Part shown: positions 1-7,458 of the stretch, in pieces
Numbering within the stretch: position 1 is the stretch's first letter
Layout: every line of letters begins with the position of its first letter
Assembly: GCA_902763085.1 (NCBI GenBank)
Contig: CACWQW010000004.1
Span: forward strand, 1 to 47,907
Length of the DNA: 47,907 nucleotides
Direction: 5' to 3'
DNA from: Dongibacter bovis
GTDB lineage: Bacteria > Bacillota > Negativicutes > Selenomonadales > Selenomonadaceae
The notes under the pieces: generated by a model
What the model saw: the letters and a program-made list of their open reading frames with translations, nothing else
Databases searched by the model: none
What the model was told of the DNA's origin: nothing
Translations under genes and position numbers: made by a program

Positions 1-774
1 CTTGAGGCAGCGCGCCATGAGCGGCGACTGCGTGGAGTGGAAGCCGGAGACGGCGCCGCAGGCGACCGTGATGAACATGAGCGGCCAGATCGGCATCTTC
101 TCCGAGCCGAGCGGATGGAGGTTCTCGAGCGTCATCTCCGGCATCGTATGCCCGCCGACGCCGAGGAGCATGCCCGCCATGATGCCGAGCGCCATGATGA
201 TGAGGCAGGCGCCAAAGATCGGATAGAAGCGCGCGATGAGCGTGTCGATCGGCAGCAGCGTCGCGAGGAAGTAGTAGAGCAGCACGCAGGGCAGCACGTA
301 GGTGACGGCGACACCCGTCAGCTTGGAGAGGAGCCCGGCCGGCCCCGTCATGAAGACCGTGCCGACGAGCACGAGGAGCACGACGGAGAAAATGCGCATG
401 ATGAAGAGCATCGTGCTGCCCATGTGGTTGCCGACGACCTCGGAGATGCTCTTGCCGTCCTCGCGCAGGGAGATCATGCCGGAGAGGTAGTCGTGCACGC
501 CGCCGGCGAAGATCGTGCCGAAGACGATCCAGAGGTAGACGCTCGGTCCCCAGATCGCGCCGCCGAGCGCGCCGAAGATCGGCCCGAGGCCCGCGATGTT
601 TAAGAGCTGGATCATGAAGACTTTCCACGTCGGCAGCGGGATGTAGTCGACGCCGTCGTCGAAACGCACGGCAGGCGTCGGCCGATCCGTCGGGCCGAAG
701 ACGTGTTCCACGATTTTCCCATAAGTGAAATAACCTAGGATAAGGGCACAGAGTGCAACAAGAAATGCTGTCAT
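1..774 (-). CDS. cstA: Carbon starvation protein CstA-family transporter (5' part, runs off the left edge)
   Basis: Multi-pass inner-membrane transporter of the CstA/BtsT family, whose studied members take up pyruvate or peptides when carbon is short. The first 258 codons are present and the 3' part lies outside the window. An N-terminal hydrophobic helix (residues 1-20) is followed by the family-typical stretch with LLNIAGLGPIFGALGGAIWG (about 57-76), the segment GGVHDYLSGMISLREDGKS (about 91-109) and further hydrophobic helices. The ATG at 774 is preceded by GAGGTGA at a good distance. It is divergent from the TSUP gene at 1048 and has its own promoter about 100 nt upstream. The family assignment is confident; the substrate cannot be read from the sequence. 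Confidence 0.9.
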   Translation of the reverse strand, partial: MTAFLVALCALILGYFTYGKIVEHVFGPTDRPTPAVRFDDGVDYIPLPTWKVFMIQLLNIAGLGPIFGALGGAIWGPSVYLWIVFGTIFAGGVHDYLSGMISLREDGKSISEVVGNHMGSTMLFIMRIFSVVLLVLVGTVFMTGPAGLLSKLTGVAVTYVLPCVLLYYFLATLLPIDTLIARFYPIFGACLIIMALGIMAGMLLGVGGHTMPEMTLENLHPLGSEKMPIWPLMFITVACGAVSGFHSTQSPLMARCLK

Positions 775-874
775 ATTTCATTCACCTCATTGTTTTTCCA
801 CGGATGAACGGACGGGGCGCGCGATCCTCCTTTCGTTTTCTTCCCCTTCTGAATTTTTTCTTATTGGTTCTTCC

Positions 875-903
875 AATATAACATAAATGAGGCGAATTGT
901 CTA
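875..903 (-). promoter_or_regulatory. Sigma-70 promoter of the cstA-family gene
   Basis: On the minus strand TAGACA (898-903), a 17-nt spacer and TATATT (875-880) preceded by TG at the extended -10 position form a good vegetative promoter. It would give a leader of about 95 nt before the ATG at 774. The rest of this intergenic stretch (775-983) is AT-rich and shows no other clear element. Confidence 0.6.
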
Positions 904-983
904 TAAATAAATGAATATTCCGTCACGAGGACATGAACACCGCCCGCGCGTACGATGTTCCGGCGGCCTCAGCTCCCTCCAGC

Positions 984-1012
984 ACGACAGCGGCGGTCCC
1001 GTGTGCTATAAT
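984..1012 (+). promoter_or_regulatory. Promoter of the TSUP gene
   Basis: ACGACA (984-989), 17-nt spacer, perfect TATAAT (1007-1012), placed about 36 nt before the chosen ATG at 1048. The -35 matches only in its last four bases. Confidence 0.6.
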
Positions 1013-1047
1013 AGCGGTGAATATTTTATTTGGAAAGAAGGCTTCCC

Positions 1048-1845
1048 ATGGTTCTCCAGATCATCCTCTTCCTGCTGCTCGGCCTCGGCGTCGGCACGTT
1101 CGGCACGCTCGTCGGCATCGGCGGCGGCCTCATCTGCGTGCCGATCTTCATCCTCTGCATGAGTGACGGCGGCATCTATCCGTATTTCCACTCCGCGGCG
1201 CAGATCACGGGCACGTCGCTCGTCATCGTCATGGCGAACGCGCTCTCGGGGACGATGGCGTACATCCGGCAGAAGCGCGTGCTGTTCCGCGCGGCGATCC
1301 CGTTCGCGCTTGCGACGCTGCCCGGCGCGATCCTCGGCTCGTACATCGTCGACGATTTCTCCGGGCCGATGCTCGACTTCTACTTCGGCCTGTTCCTGTT
1401 GCTCATGGCGATGCTCATGGGCTGGAACGCAACGCACAAGCACGCGACGGAGGTGCAGGAGGTCGGGCCGGACTTCCAGTTCAACCAGTGGCTCGGCATC
1501 GGCGCGAGCTTCATCGTCGGCTTCCTCTCGAGCATCTTCGGCATCGGCGGCGGCGTCGTGCACGTGCCGCTCATGATCTACCTCCTGGGCTTCCCCGTGC
1601 ACGTGGCGACGGCAACGTCGCATTTCGTGCTCGCATGCTCGTCACTCTTCGGCGTCATCAGCCATTTCCTCCTGCAGCACATCGTCTGGTTGCCCGCCAT
1701 CTGCATCTCGATCGGCGCCGCCGTCGGCGCGCAGCTCGGCGCACGCCTCTCGAAAAAGACGAAGTCCAAGGTCATCCTCGTGCTGCTCGCCTGCGCGATG
1801 TTCGCGCTCGGCCTGCGGCTCATCGCTCTTGGAAGCACGCATTGA
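1048..1845 (+). CDS. Sulfite exporter TauE/SafE (TSUP) family membrane protein
   Basis: Inner-membrane transporter of the TSUP family, members of which export sulfite, sulfoacetate or other small organosulfur anions. 265 residues with about eight hydrophobic helices arranged as two repeats. Each repeat starts with the family's glycine signature: GTLVGIGGGLICVP near residue 21 and SSIFGIGGGVVHVP near residue 160. The ATG at 1048 is chosen over an upstream in-frame TTG at 1030 because AGAAGG lies just before it. The 3' end overlaps the convergent methyltransferase gene by 26 bp with no terminator visible between them. The substrate is unknown. Confidence 0.85.
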   Translation: MVLQIILFLLLGLGVGTFGTLVGIGGGLICVPIFILCMSDGGIYPYFHSAAQITGTSLVIVMANALSGTMAYIRQKRVLFRAAIPFALATLPGAILGSYIVDDFSGPMLDFYFGLFLLLMAMLMGWNATHKHATEVQEVGPDFQFNQWLGIGASFIVGFLSSIFGIGGGVVHVPLMIYLLGFPVHVATATSHFVLACSSLFGVISHFLLQHIVWLPAICISIGAAVGAQLGARLSKKTKSKVILVLLACAMFALGLRLIALGSTH

Positions 1846-2659
1846 CCGCGTCCTGCAGACGCGCGGGATGCACGACAGTCTCCTCGATGAAGTCCTCGAG
1901 GTAGTCGAAGAAGATGCCCTCGCGCGCGCAGAGCGCCCGGAGGCGCTCCGTGTTCTCCTCCACTCCGACACCGTACTCGATGCGGTGCAGCACCCGTGCG
2001 AGCTCCGCGCGGGTTTCTTTCGTATAGAGGCTCTTGAGCGCCGCCACGGCGGCCGTCGAGCGGTCGGCGCGCACGAGCCAGACGCTCGTCTCGAGGTCCT
2101 GGCTCGGGTCGACAAAGCCCATCTGACGCCACGCCTCGCCGTCCGCCTCCGCGCGCGCCCGCGCGCCCGGCGCGAAGGTGATCTCCTTGAAGAGCGCGTC
2201 GTTCAGGAGGCGCACGACCTCCGCCTTCGCGTAGAGGCGCTCGTCGCGGAACGGGAACTCCCCCGCCTGCAGCGCGCGCAGAACGCCAATGGCGCGCACG
2301 TTGAGGAACGAGGTCACGAGGCGTCCGACGTCCGTGAGGAGATGCGAAAGCCCGAGCAGGCACGCGTAGGGATCGAGCGCCTCCGTGAGCACGTGCGGCG
2401 CGAGGATGAGGTCGAAGCTCCCCGCGGGGAGCGGCAGGTCGTCCCGGCGCACATCGGCGTGGAGGAGCGGGACGCGCGCCGAGACCGCCGCGGGCAGGGC
2501 GAGCCCGGCGAAACGCGTGACGGCGGTGACGCGCGCCTCGGGCAAGCGCTCGAGGAGGCGCGGCAGGAGCGCGCATTCGTCAATAGCGAGCACGCGCATC
2601 GGCTCCGGCCCTTGCGGTACGAAATGCAGGACATCCTGCCGGATGGACGGTTCTCCCAT
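1820..2659 (-). CDS. SAM-dependent methyltransferase-like protein
   Basis: 279 residues. The N-terminal part looks like a class I methyltransferase fold: VLAIDECALLPRL (around 23-35) in place of the usual glycine-rich motif I, a RVTAVTRF strand, the acidic ADVR segment, and FDLILAPHVLTEALDP (around 83-98) as the post-motif. The C-terminal third is an alpha-helical extension of unknown role. It is the last gene of the minus-strand run that includes the GT41 glycosyltransferase (97-nt gap), so it could modify a sugar or glycoprotein produced by that enzyme. This is inference. The glycine motif is poor, so loss of catalytic activity is possible. The end overlaps the TSUP gene. Confidence 0.6.
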   Translation of the reverse strand: MGEPSIRQDVLHFVPQGPEPMRVLAIDECALLPRLLERLPEARVTAVTRFAGLALPAAVSARVPLLHADVRRDDLPLPAGSFDLILAPHVLTEALDPYACLLGLSHLLTDVGRLVTSFLNVRAIGVLRALQAGEFPFRDERLYAKAEVVRLLNDALFKEITFAPGARARAEADGEAWRQMGFVDPSQDLETSVWLVRADRSTAAVAALKSLYTKETRAELARVLHRIEYGVGVEENTERLRALCAREGIFFDYLEDFIEETVVHPARLQDAVNACFQER

Positions 2660-2756
2660 CGCCTTCTACTTCCTTTCTCGTCTCTCGATCTCTCTTCTCG
2701 AAGTCGCAGTGCGCTGAGGACGCGGCGACACTGCACGAAAGAGGGTACGCGCCTCC

Positions 2757-4307
2757 TCAGCGTTCGCCTCTTTCGCGCTGCGCGCCTGCCGCCTCCGCGG
2801 CGAGGACGCGCAGGAGCGCCGCGAACGACTCCACGTAGGCACGGCGGCGCGCGGAAAGGATCGCAGGCGCTTGCTGGCGCAGGAGGTCCTCCCGCAGGCG
2901 CGCGCGCCGCGCATCGTCCCCGGCGAGCGCGCAGACGATGCGGACGTAATCTGCCGCGCCGTGTGCGATGAGCTCAGCGTGTCCTGCCGCCGCCAGCAGC
3001 GAGCAGCCGACGCGCGCGCTGTGATGGTCGCCCGCCATCGTCACGACGGGCACGCCGAGCGCAAGCGCCGTCCCCGTCATCGCTCCGCCCGGATAGGGGA
3101 ACGGGTCGAGCGCGAGGTCCGCCTGTGCGAGGTCCCTCAGGTACGTGTCAGAGCCGAGACGGACGTCAACGCGCCGCGGCGGGAATCCCGCCGCGGCGAG
3201 GCGCGCGCGCAGGTGCCGGACGCGCGCCGGCACACGCAGCGTATCCTGCAGGATGAGACGTGCCTCCGGCAGGCGCTGCAGGACCTCTCGCCAGCAGGCG
3301 AGCACGTCGCCATTGAGCTTGAGGAAATTCCCGAAGGCGGCGAGCGTGACGCCGACGCGCGCTGCCCGCCGCTGTACCGTCTCCGCTGCCGCGCGCATCG
3401 CCGCCGCAGGCGTGAAGCACCACGCCTGCGGCAGGCGGCAGAGGCGCTCCGTAAAGAGCGGCTCCACCCCCGGCGGGTCCATCACGCCGTCCGTGAGCAG
3501 CGCGTCCACGGCGGGCACGCCCGTCGTATCGAACCAGCCGACCGCCTCGATCTGCACGGGCGCAAGGCGCTGCGCAACGAGCGGCAGCGTGACGCCGCCT
3601 GCCGTATGGCCGCCGAGGTCGACGAGCACGTCGAGGCGATCGGCGTGCACGCATGCCACCGCGGCAGCGATATCCTTCGAAGGGAGCACGCGGTAGGCTG
3701 CCGTGCGCGCCCGCACGCGTGCCGTCTCCTCATCCTCTTCCGCGCTCAGGCTGTAGGCGAAAAGCGAAAATCCCACCTGCGGCAGGTCGAAGAAGACATC
3801 ATAGAACCGCGCGGCGGCGGAATCGAGGAACTCCGGCGCGAGGAAGCCGACGCGCAGCGGCCCAGCAGACCGCGCTACCGCCGCCGCGCTCCCCTGCTCC
3901 TCCACCGGCGCACGCAAAACGGGGCGCCGGGAATCCTCCCGCGCCCCCGTGTCCTCAGAGAGGTCCTCGCGCCCGTACAGCTGCCCGCAGGCGAAATGCT
4001 GCGCCGCGAGCGTCTCTGCCGCGATGCCCGGCAGATAGTGCAGCGCGAAAAGGTACGCGGCGTAATGCTCGCGCTGGCTGCGCAGGAAGCGGTCGGCGCG
4101 CGCCGCCTCATAATACGCCTGCGCGCACCCCTCTGCATCGCCGAGCAGCCGGAACGCCGCGCCGAAGAGCTCGTGCAGCCGCCAGGCATCCTGCGCGAGG
4201 AAGTCTGCCGTCGCCGCCGCCTGGAGCGCCTGGATTGCCTCCTCCGCCGCGCCGCGCGCGAGCAGGGCGCGGATGGCCGCGAGCTGCGCTCGTTCCTTCT
4301 CCGTCAT
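2757..4307 (-). CDS. OGT/SPINDLY-like glycosyltransferase (GT41 C-terminal domain)
   Basis: 516 residues. An N-terminal helical, TPR-like region (about 1-130, alanine-rich with the helix pattern of DAEGCAQAYYEAARADRF) precedes a GT41 catalytic domain. Recognisable GT41 landmarks in order are LRVGFLAPEFLDSAAARFY, LVDLGGHTAGG, LAPVQIEAVGWFDTTG, FGNFLKLNGDVLACW, and DLALDPFPYPGGAMTGTALA followed by GVPVVTMAGDHHSARVG. Bacterial GT41 enzymes transfer a sugar from a UDP-sugar to Ser/Thr of proteins. An obvious protein acceptor in a motile Selenomonas-like cell is flagellin (gene at 29245-30555), but the two loci are unlinked. It follows the phosphoesterase gene by 12 nt, which suggests one operon. 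ATG 4307 has GGGGAGG upstream. Confidence 0.8.
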   Translation of the reverse strand: MTEKERAQLAAIRALLARGAAEEAIQALQAAATADFLAQDAWRLHELFGAAFRLLGDAEGCAQAYYEAARADRFLRSQREHYAAYLFALHYLPGIAAETLAAQHFACGQLYGREDLSEDTGAREDSRRPVLRAPVEEQGSAAAVARSAGPLRVGFLAPEFLDSAAARFYDVFFDLPQVGFSLFAYSLSAEEDEETARVRARTAAYRVLPSKDIAAAVACVHADRLDVLVDLGGHTAGGVTLPLVAQRLAPVQIEAVGWFDTTGVPAVDALLTDGVMDPPGVEPLFTERLCRLPQAWCFTPAAAMRAAAETVQRRAARVGVTLAAFGNFLKLNGDVLACWREVLQRLPEARLILQDTLRVPARVRHLRARLAAAGFPPRRVDVRLGSDTYLRDLAQADLALDPFPYPGGAMTGTALALGVPVVTMAGDHHSARVGCSLLAAAGHAELIAHGAADYVRIVCALAGDDARRARLREDLLRQQAPAILSARRRAYVESFAALLRVLAAEAAGAQRERGER

Positions 4308-4319
4308 CCCATGCCTCCC

Positions 4320-5468
4320 CTAGGCACGCCGTAGCGTGAAATAGGCGATCTCCGGCGGGCAGCCGATGCGGCAGGGGAACCAGCTGCCGTTGCCGCTGTG
4401 CACATACCCGAGGCTACCGCCGACCCGCACGAAGCCACGGTTGTACTTAAAAAACGGCAAGAGCGGCACGCCGAGGAAGCCGAACTGGCAGCCGTGCGTA
4501 TGGCCTGTAAGCGTGAGCGCCGCACCGTGCGCCGCACCGTCATCGATGGCCTCCGGATGGTGCGCGAGCAGCACCGTCACGGCATCCGGCGGCACGGAGG
4601 CGAACGCCTGCGCCGCGTACGCCTGCCGCTCCTCCGTGAACGCATCGCCGCGCGCGGCCGGATAGTCGACGCCCGCGAAGACGAGCGGCCGCTCCGCCCC
4701 GCACACGACCTGCGCCTCGTTGACGAGCAGGTGGATGTCCGTCTCCTTGAGCGCCGCCTCGATGGCGGCGAGGTCGCGCCGGTGCTCATGGTTGCCGTAG
4801 ACGTACCAGATGCCGAGCGGCAGACGCGCCGCATACTGCGCCGTAAGCGCGATGGCGCGCCCGTTGAGCGCATCGTCGTCGAAGATATCGCCTGTGAGCA
4901 CGAGCGCGTCCGGCGCGCCCGCCACCGTGCGCTCGAGCAGCCCCCGGTAGTCCTCGAGCGAGAAGAACCAGCCGAGATGCACGTCGCTGAGCTGGGCGAG
5001 GCGCAGCCCGCGCAGGTCCGCGGGCAGGTCCCGGACAGGCAGGAAGTGCTCCCGCACCACCTGCGCGTCCTTCTCGTAGAGGCCGCCGTAGAGGCCGCCC
5101 ACGAGCGCGAGCAGCGGGTACGCCGCCGCGTGGCGCAGCAAGCGCCGCCGCCCGTAGTCCACGTGCACGGGGCCCGTGAGCCCCGCGAGGCGGCGGAAGA
5201 GCCAGCCGAAGCACGTGAGAAGCACGAGCAGGACCTGCACGACGGCGCCGATCGCCGCGATGCGCAACAATACGCCCGGGAGCCCCGTGAGGTCCTGCCA
5301 GACGAGCGGGCCGAGCACGAGCCCCAGGATCGTCAGCACGAGGAAGGCGAGCGAGGCACGGCGCAGGACCGTCGCCACCGGCGTGCGGAACACGAGCGGC
5401 AGGCATTTCCAGTGCAGCGCGAAGATCACGACGAGCAGCGCGCAGGTCATCAAAAGGAAAACGATCAT
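4320..5468 (-). CDS. Membrane-anchored metallophosphoesterase (YaeI-like)
   Basis: 382 residues. Three or four hydrophobic helices in the first 120 residues anchor a calcineurin-type phosphoesterase domain. Dimetal-site motifs are all present: LAQLSDVHLGWFF (D-x-H), LTGDIFDDDALNG (GD), YVYGNHEHRRD (GNHE), VLLAHHPEA (H) and LTGHTHGCQFG (GHTH). Family members cleave phosphoesters; a few act on UDP-diacylglucosamine or isoprenoid pyrophosphates, but the substrate here is not readable. I chose the ATG at 5468 rather than one five codons upstream because GGAGG sits 8 nt before it. It lies between ftsW and the GT41 gene in the same direction, so a role in envelope or glycan precursors is possible. 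Confidence 0.85.
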   Translation of the reverse strand: MIVFLLMTCALLVVIFALHWKCLPLVFRTPVATVLRRASLAFLVLTILGLVLGPLVWQDLTGLPGVLLRIAAIGAVVQVLLVLLTCFGWLFRRLAGLTGPVHVDYGRRRLLRHAAAYPLLALVGGLYGGLYEKDAQVVREHFLPVRDLPADLRGLRLAQLSDVHLGWFFSLEDYRGLLERTVAGAPDALVLTGDIFDDDALNGRAIALTAQYAARLPLGIWYVYGNHEHRRDLAAIEAALKETDIHLLVNEAQVVCGAERPLVFAGVDYPAARGDAFTEERQAYAAQAFASVPPDAVTVLLAHHPEAIDDGAAHGAALTLTGHTHGCQFGFLGVPLLPFFKYNRGFVRVGGSLGYVHSGNGSWFPCRIGCPPEIAYFTLRRA

Positions 5469-5530
5469 AGGTCCCGCCTCCATTCCTCAAAGCCCCGGCT
5501 GCCCGCCGCGGCGATCCACACGCTCTTCCC

Positions 5531-6787
5531 TCAGTCCCGCGTGCCTCTCGCGCCCTGGCCACGCACGAGGCGCAGGCTGCGGCGCGGCTTTTCCGCCTCC
5601 GCCTGCTGCTTTTCCCGCGCGCGCTCCCGGTCGCGCCGTGCGACCTCGCCGATCCTGCCGATACTCACGAGGATGCCCACGGAGAACATCGTGACGATGA
5701 GCGACGTGCCGCCGTAGCTGATAAAGGGCAGCGGCACGCCGACCACGGGGAAGACGCCGCCGACCATCAGCATGTTGACCGCCGCCTGCCCGACGATGAG
5801 CACGACGATGCCGAACGCGAGGAGCTGGCCGTAGAGGTCGCTCGCCTTCTGCGCGATGCGGACGCCGTACACGGCGAGCGCCGTGTAGAGGATCACGACA
5901 AAGAGTGCGCCGAGGTAGCCGTTCTCCTGACAGAAGATCGCGAACGCGAAGTCCGTATGCGCCTCCGGCAGGTAGTCATACTTGCTCACGCCCACGCCGA
6001 GCCCCATGCCGAGGAACTCGCCTGAGCCGATCGTCGAGAGCGACTGCACGGTCTGATAGCCGATGTTCTGCGCGTCCTGCCACGGGTCCCAGAGCACGCG
6101 CACGCGCTCCAGGCGATACGGCTGCGCCATGACGAAGAAGGTGACGCCGACCGCCAGCACGCCTGCCAGGATGAGGACGTTCCGCAGGGACAGGCGCGCC
6201 GCCACGAGGTAGAGGATGATGGGCACGCCCGCAATCACGCACGCCGTGCCCATGTCCGGCTCCTTCTCTACGAGCACCGCCATGAGGACGATGCAGGCGT
6301 ACTGCAGGTTGAGCGGCGAGACGCGCGCCTTGTGGCGGGCCTGCGCCGCCATCGCCGCCGCCGCGAGCATGATCGCAACGACCTTCGCCCCCTCCGCCGG
6401 CTGCACCTGCATGACCGGGAGCGGCAGCCAGCGCCGCGCGCCGTTGACCTCCGGCCCCACGACGAAGACCGCCGCGAGCGCGAGGAACGTCAGCGTGAGC
6501 ACCCACGGCATCCAGCTGCGCCACCGGTGATAGTCCAGACGCGCGCCGAGGAAGAAAGCGACGATGCCGACCGTCATGGAGATGAGATGGCGCCGCAGGA
6601 AGAAATACGCATCATCGTAGCGCAGCTCTGCGTCGACGAAGCTCGAGCTGAACACGTTGACCGTCCCGAGGACGAGCAGCACGAGCATGACGCCGAAGAC
6701 GGCCTCCATATCGCTGTTCCAGAATTTCTTCCGCACGAGCGGCGTGCGAAGCGATCGCGCGCCTCCCTCTCTATCTGACAAGAACAC
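5531..6787 (-). CDS. ftsW: FtsW/RodA/SpoVE (SEDS) family peptidoglycan glycosyltransferase, FtsW-like
   Basis: 418 residues, about ten membrane helices. SEDS proteins polymerise lipid II glycan strands together with a class B PBP, FtsW at the division septum. Visible family signatures are GPEVNGARRWLPL in the large periplasmic loop region, EKEPDMGTACVI, YRLERVRVLWDPWQDAQNIG, QTVQSLSTIGSGEFLGMGLG, LPEAHTDFAFAIFCQENGYL, and VPLPFISYGGTSLIV near the C-terminus. The C-terminal tail is highly basic. The start is a GTG at 6787, 8 nt after the trmB stop, with TGAGGGGGG as ribosome site. FtsW is preferred over RodA from the YQTVQSLSTIGSGEFLG and AHTDFAFAI patterns, but the two are not always separable by eye. 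Confidence 0.85.
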   Translation of the reverse strand: MFLSDREGGARSLRTPLVRKKFWNSDMEAVFGVMLVLLVLGTVNVFSSSFVDAELRYDDAYFFLRRHLISMTVGIVAFFLGARLDYHRWRSWMPWVLTLTFLALAAVFVVGPEVNGARRWLPLPVMQVQPAEGAKVVAIMLAAAAMAAQARHKARVSPLNLQYACIVLMAVLVEKEPDMGTACVIAGVPIILYLVAARLSLRNVLILAGVLAVGVTFFVMAQPYRLERVRVLWDPWQDAQNIGYQTVQSLSTIGSGEFLGMGLGVGVSKYDYLPEAHTDFAFAIFCQENGYLGALFVVILYTALAVYGVRIAQKASDLYGQLLAFGIVVLIVGQAAVNMLMVGGVFPVVGVPLPFISYGGTSLIVTMFSVGILVSIGRIGEVARRDRERAREKQQAEAEKPRRSLRLVRGQGARGTRD

Positions 6788-6795
6788 CGCCCCCC

Positions 6796-7446
6796 TCAGG
6801 GAAACACGACTTCGCAGCGATGGATCTTCTCGCCGAAGCCGCTGAATTTCCGCTCATACTCCGTCATGATATTGTCCGGCCGGTCCTCCGCATGGAGGTC
6901 GTAGGAGATATCGCGCACCGTGAGCCCCGCCTCCTCGAACTGCGTGAGGGAGAAGAGGAAGAGCGGATGGTTGTCCGTCTTGAAATGGAGCTCACCGCCA
7001 GCCTTCAGCAGGTGGCGGTACTTCTCCAGGAAGCCGACATACGTCAGTCGCCGCTTGTAGTGGCGCTTCTTCGGCCAGGGATCGCAGAAATTGATGTAGA
7101 ACCGGTCGACCTCCCCGGGCGCGAAGATGCGCTCGATGTCGTGGATGTCGAAGACGAGCAGGCGCACGTTCTTAAGCTCCTTTTCCGCGACCTTCTTCGC
7201 CGCGGCGTAGAGCACGTCCTGCTGCGCCTCGATGCCGATGAAATTCACTCCCGGCTCGCGCTCGGCGAGCTGGCTGAGGAAATCGCCCTTGCCCGTGCCG
7301 AGCTCGACGTGGAGCGGCGCCTCCCTGCCGAAGACCTCCGCCCAATGCCCCTGCTGCGCTTCGCTTGCGGGCGCATCCTTCGGGAAGACGAAAGCATCGA
7401 AATCATGGATGGCCTGATCCACCCAGGGTTTTCTTCTTAAACGCAC
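6796..7446 (-). CDS. trmB: tRNA (guanine-N7-)-methyltransferase TrmB
   Basis: 216 residues, the usual TrmB length. It methylates G46 of tRNA at N7 using SAM. Clear landmarks are HVELGTGKGDFLSQLA (SAM motif I), FIGIEAQQDVLYAAAKK (motif II), YINFCDPWPKKRHYKRRL (the DPWPKKRH signature with substrate-binding basic residues), ELHFKTDNHPLF, and the C-terminal MTEYERKFSGFGEKIHR (the TEYE motif). It lies 12 nt after the regulator gene and 8 nt before ftsW. Confidence 0.96.
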   Translation of the reverse strand: MRLRRKPWVDQAIHDFDAFVFPKDAPASEAQQGHWAEVFGREAPLHVELGTGKGDFLSQLAEREPGVNFIGIEAQQDVLYAAAKKVAEKELKNVRLLVFDIHDIERIFAPGEVDRFYINFCDPWPKKRHYKRRLTYVGFLEKYRHLLKAGGELHFKTDNHPLFLFSLTQFEEAGLTVRDISYDLHAEDRPDNIMTEYERKFSGFGEKIHRCEVVFP

Positions 7447-7458
7447 GAAATGACTCCT

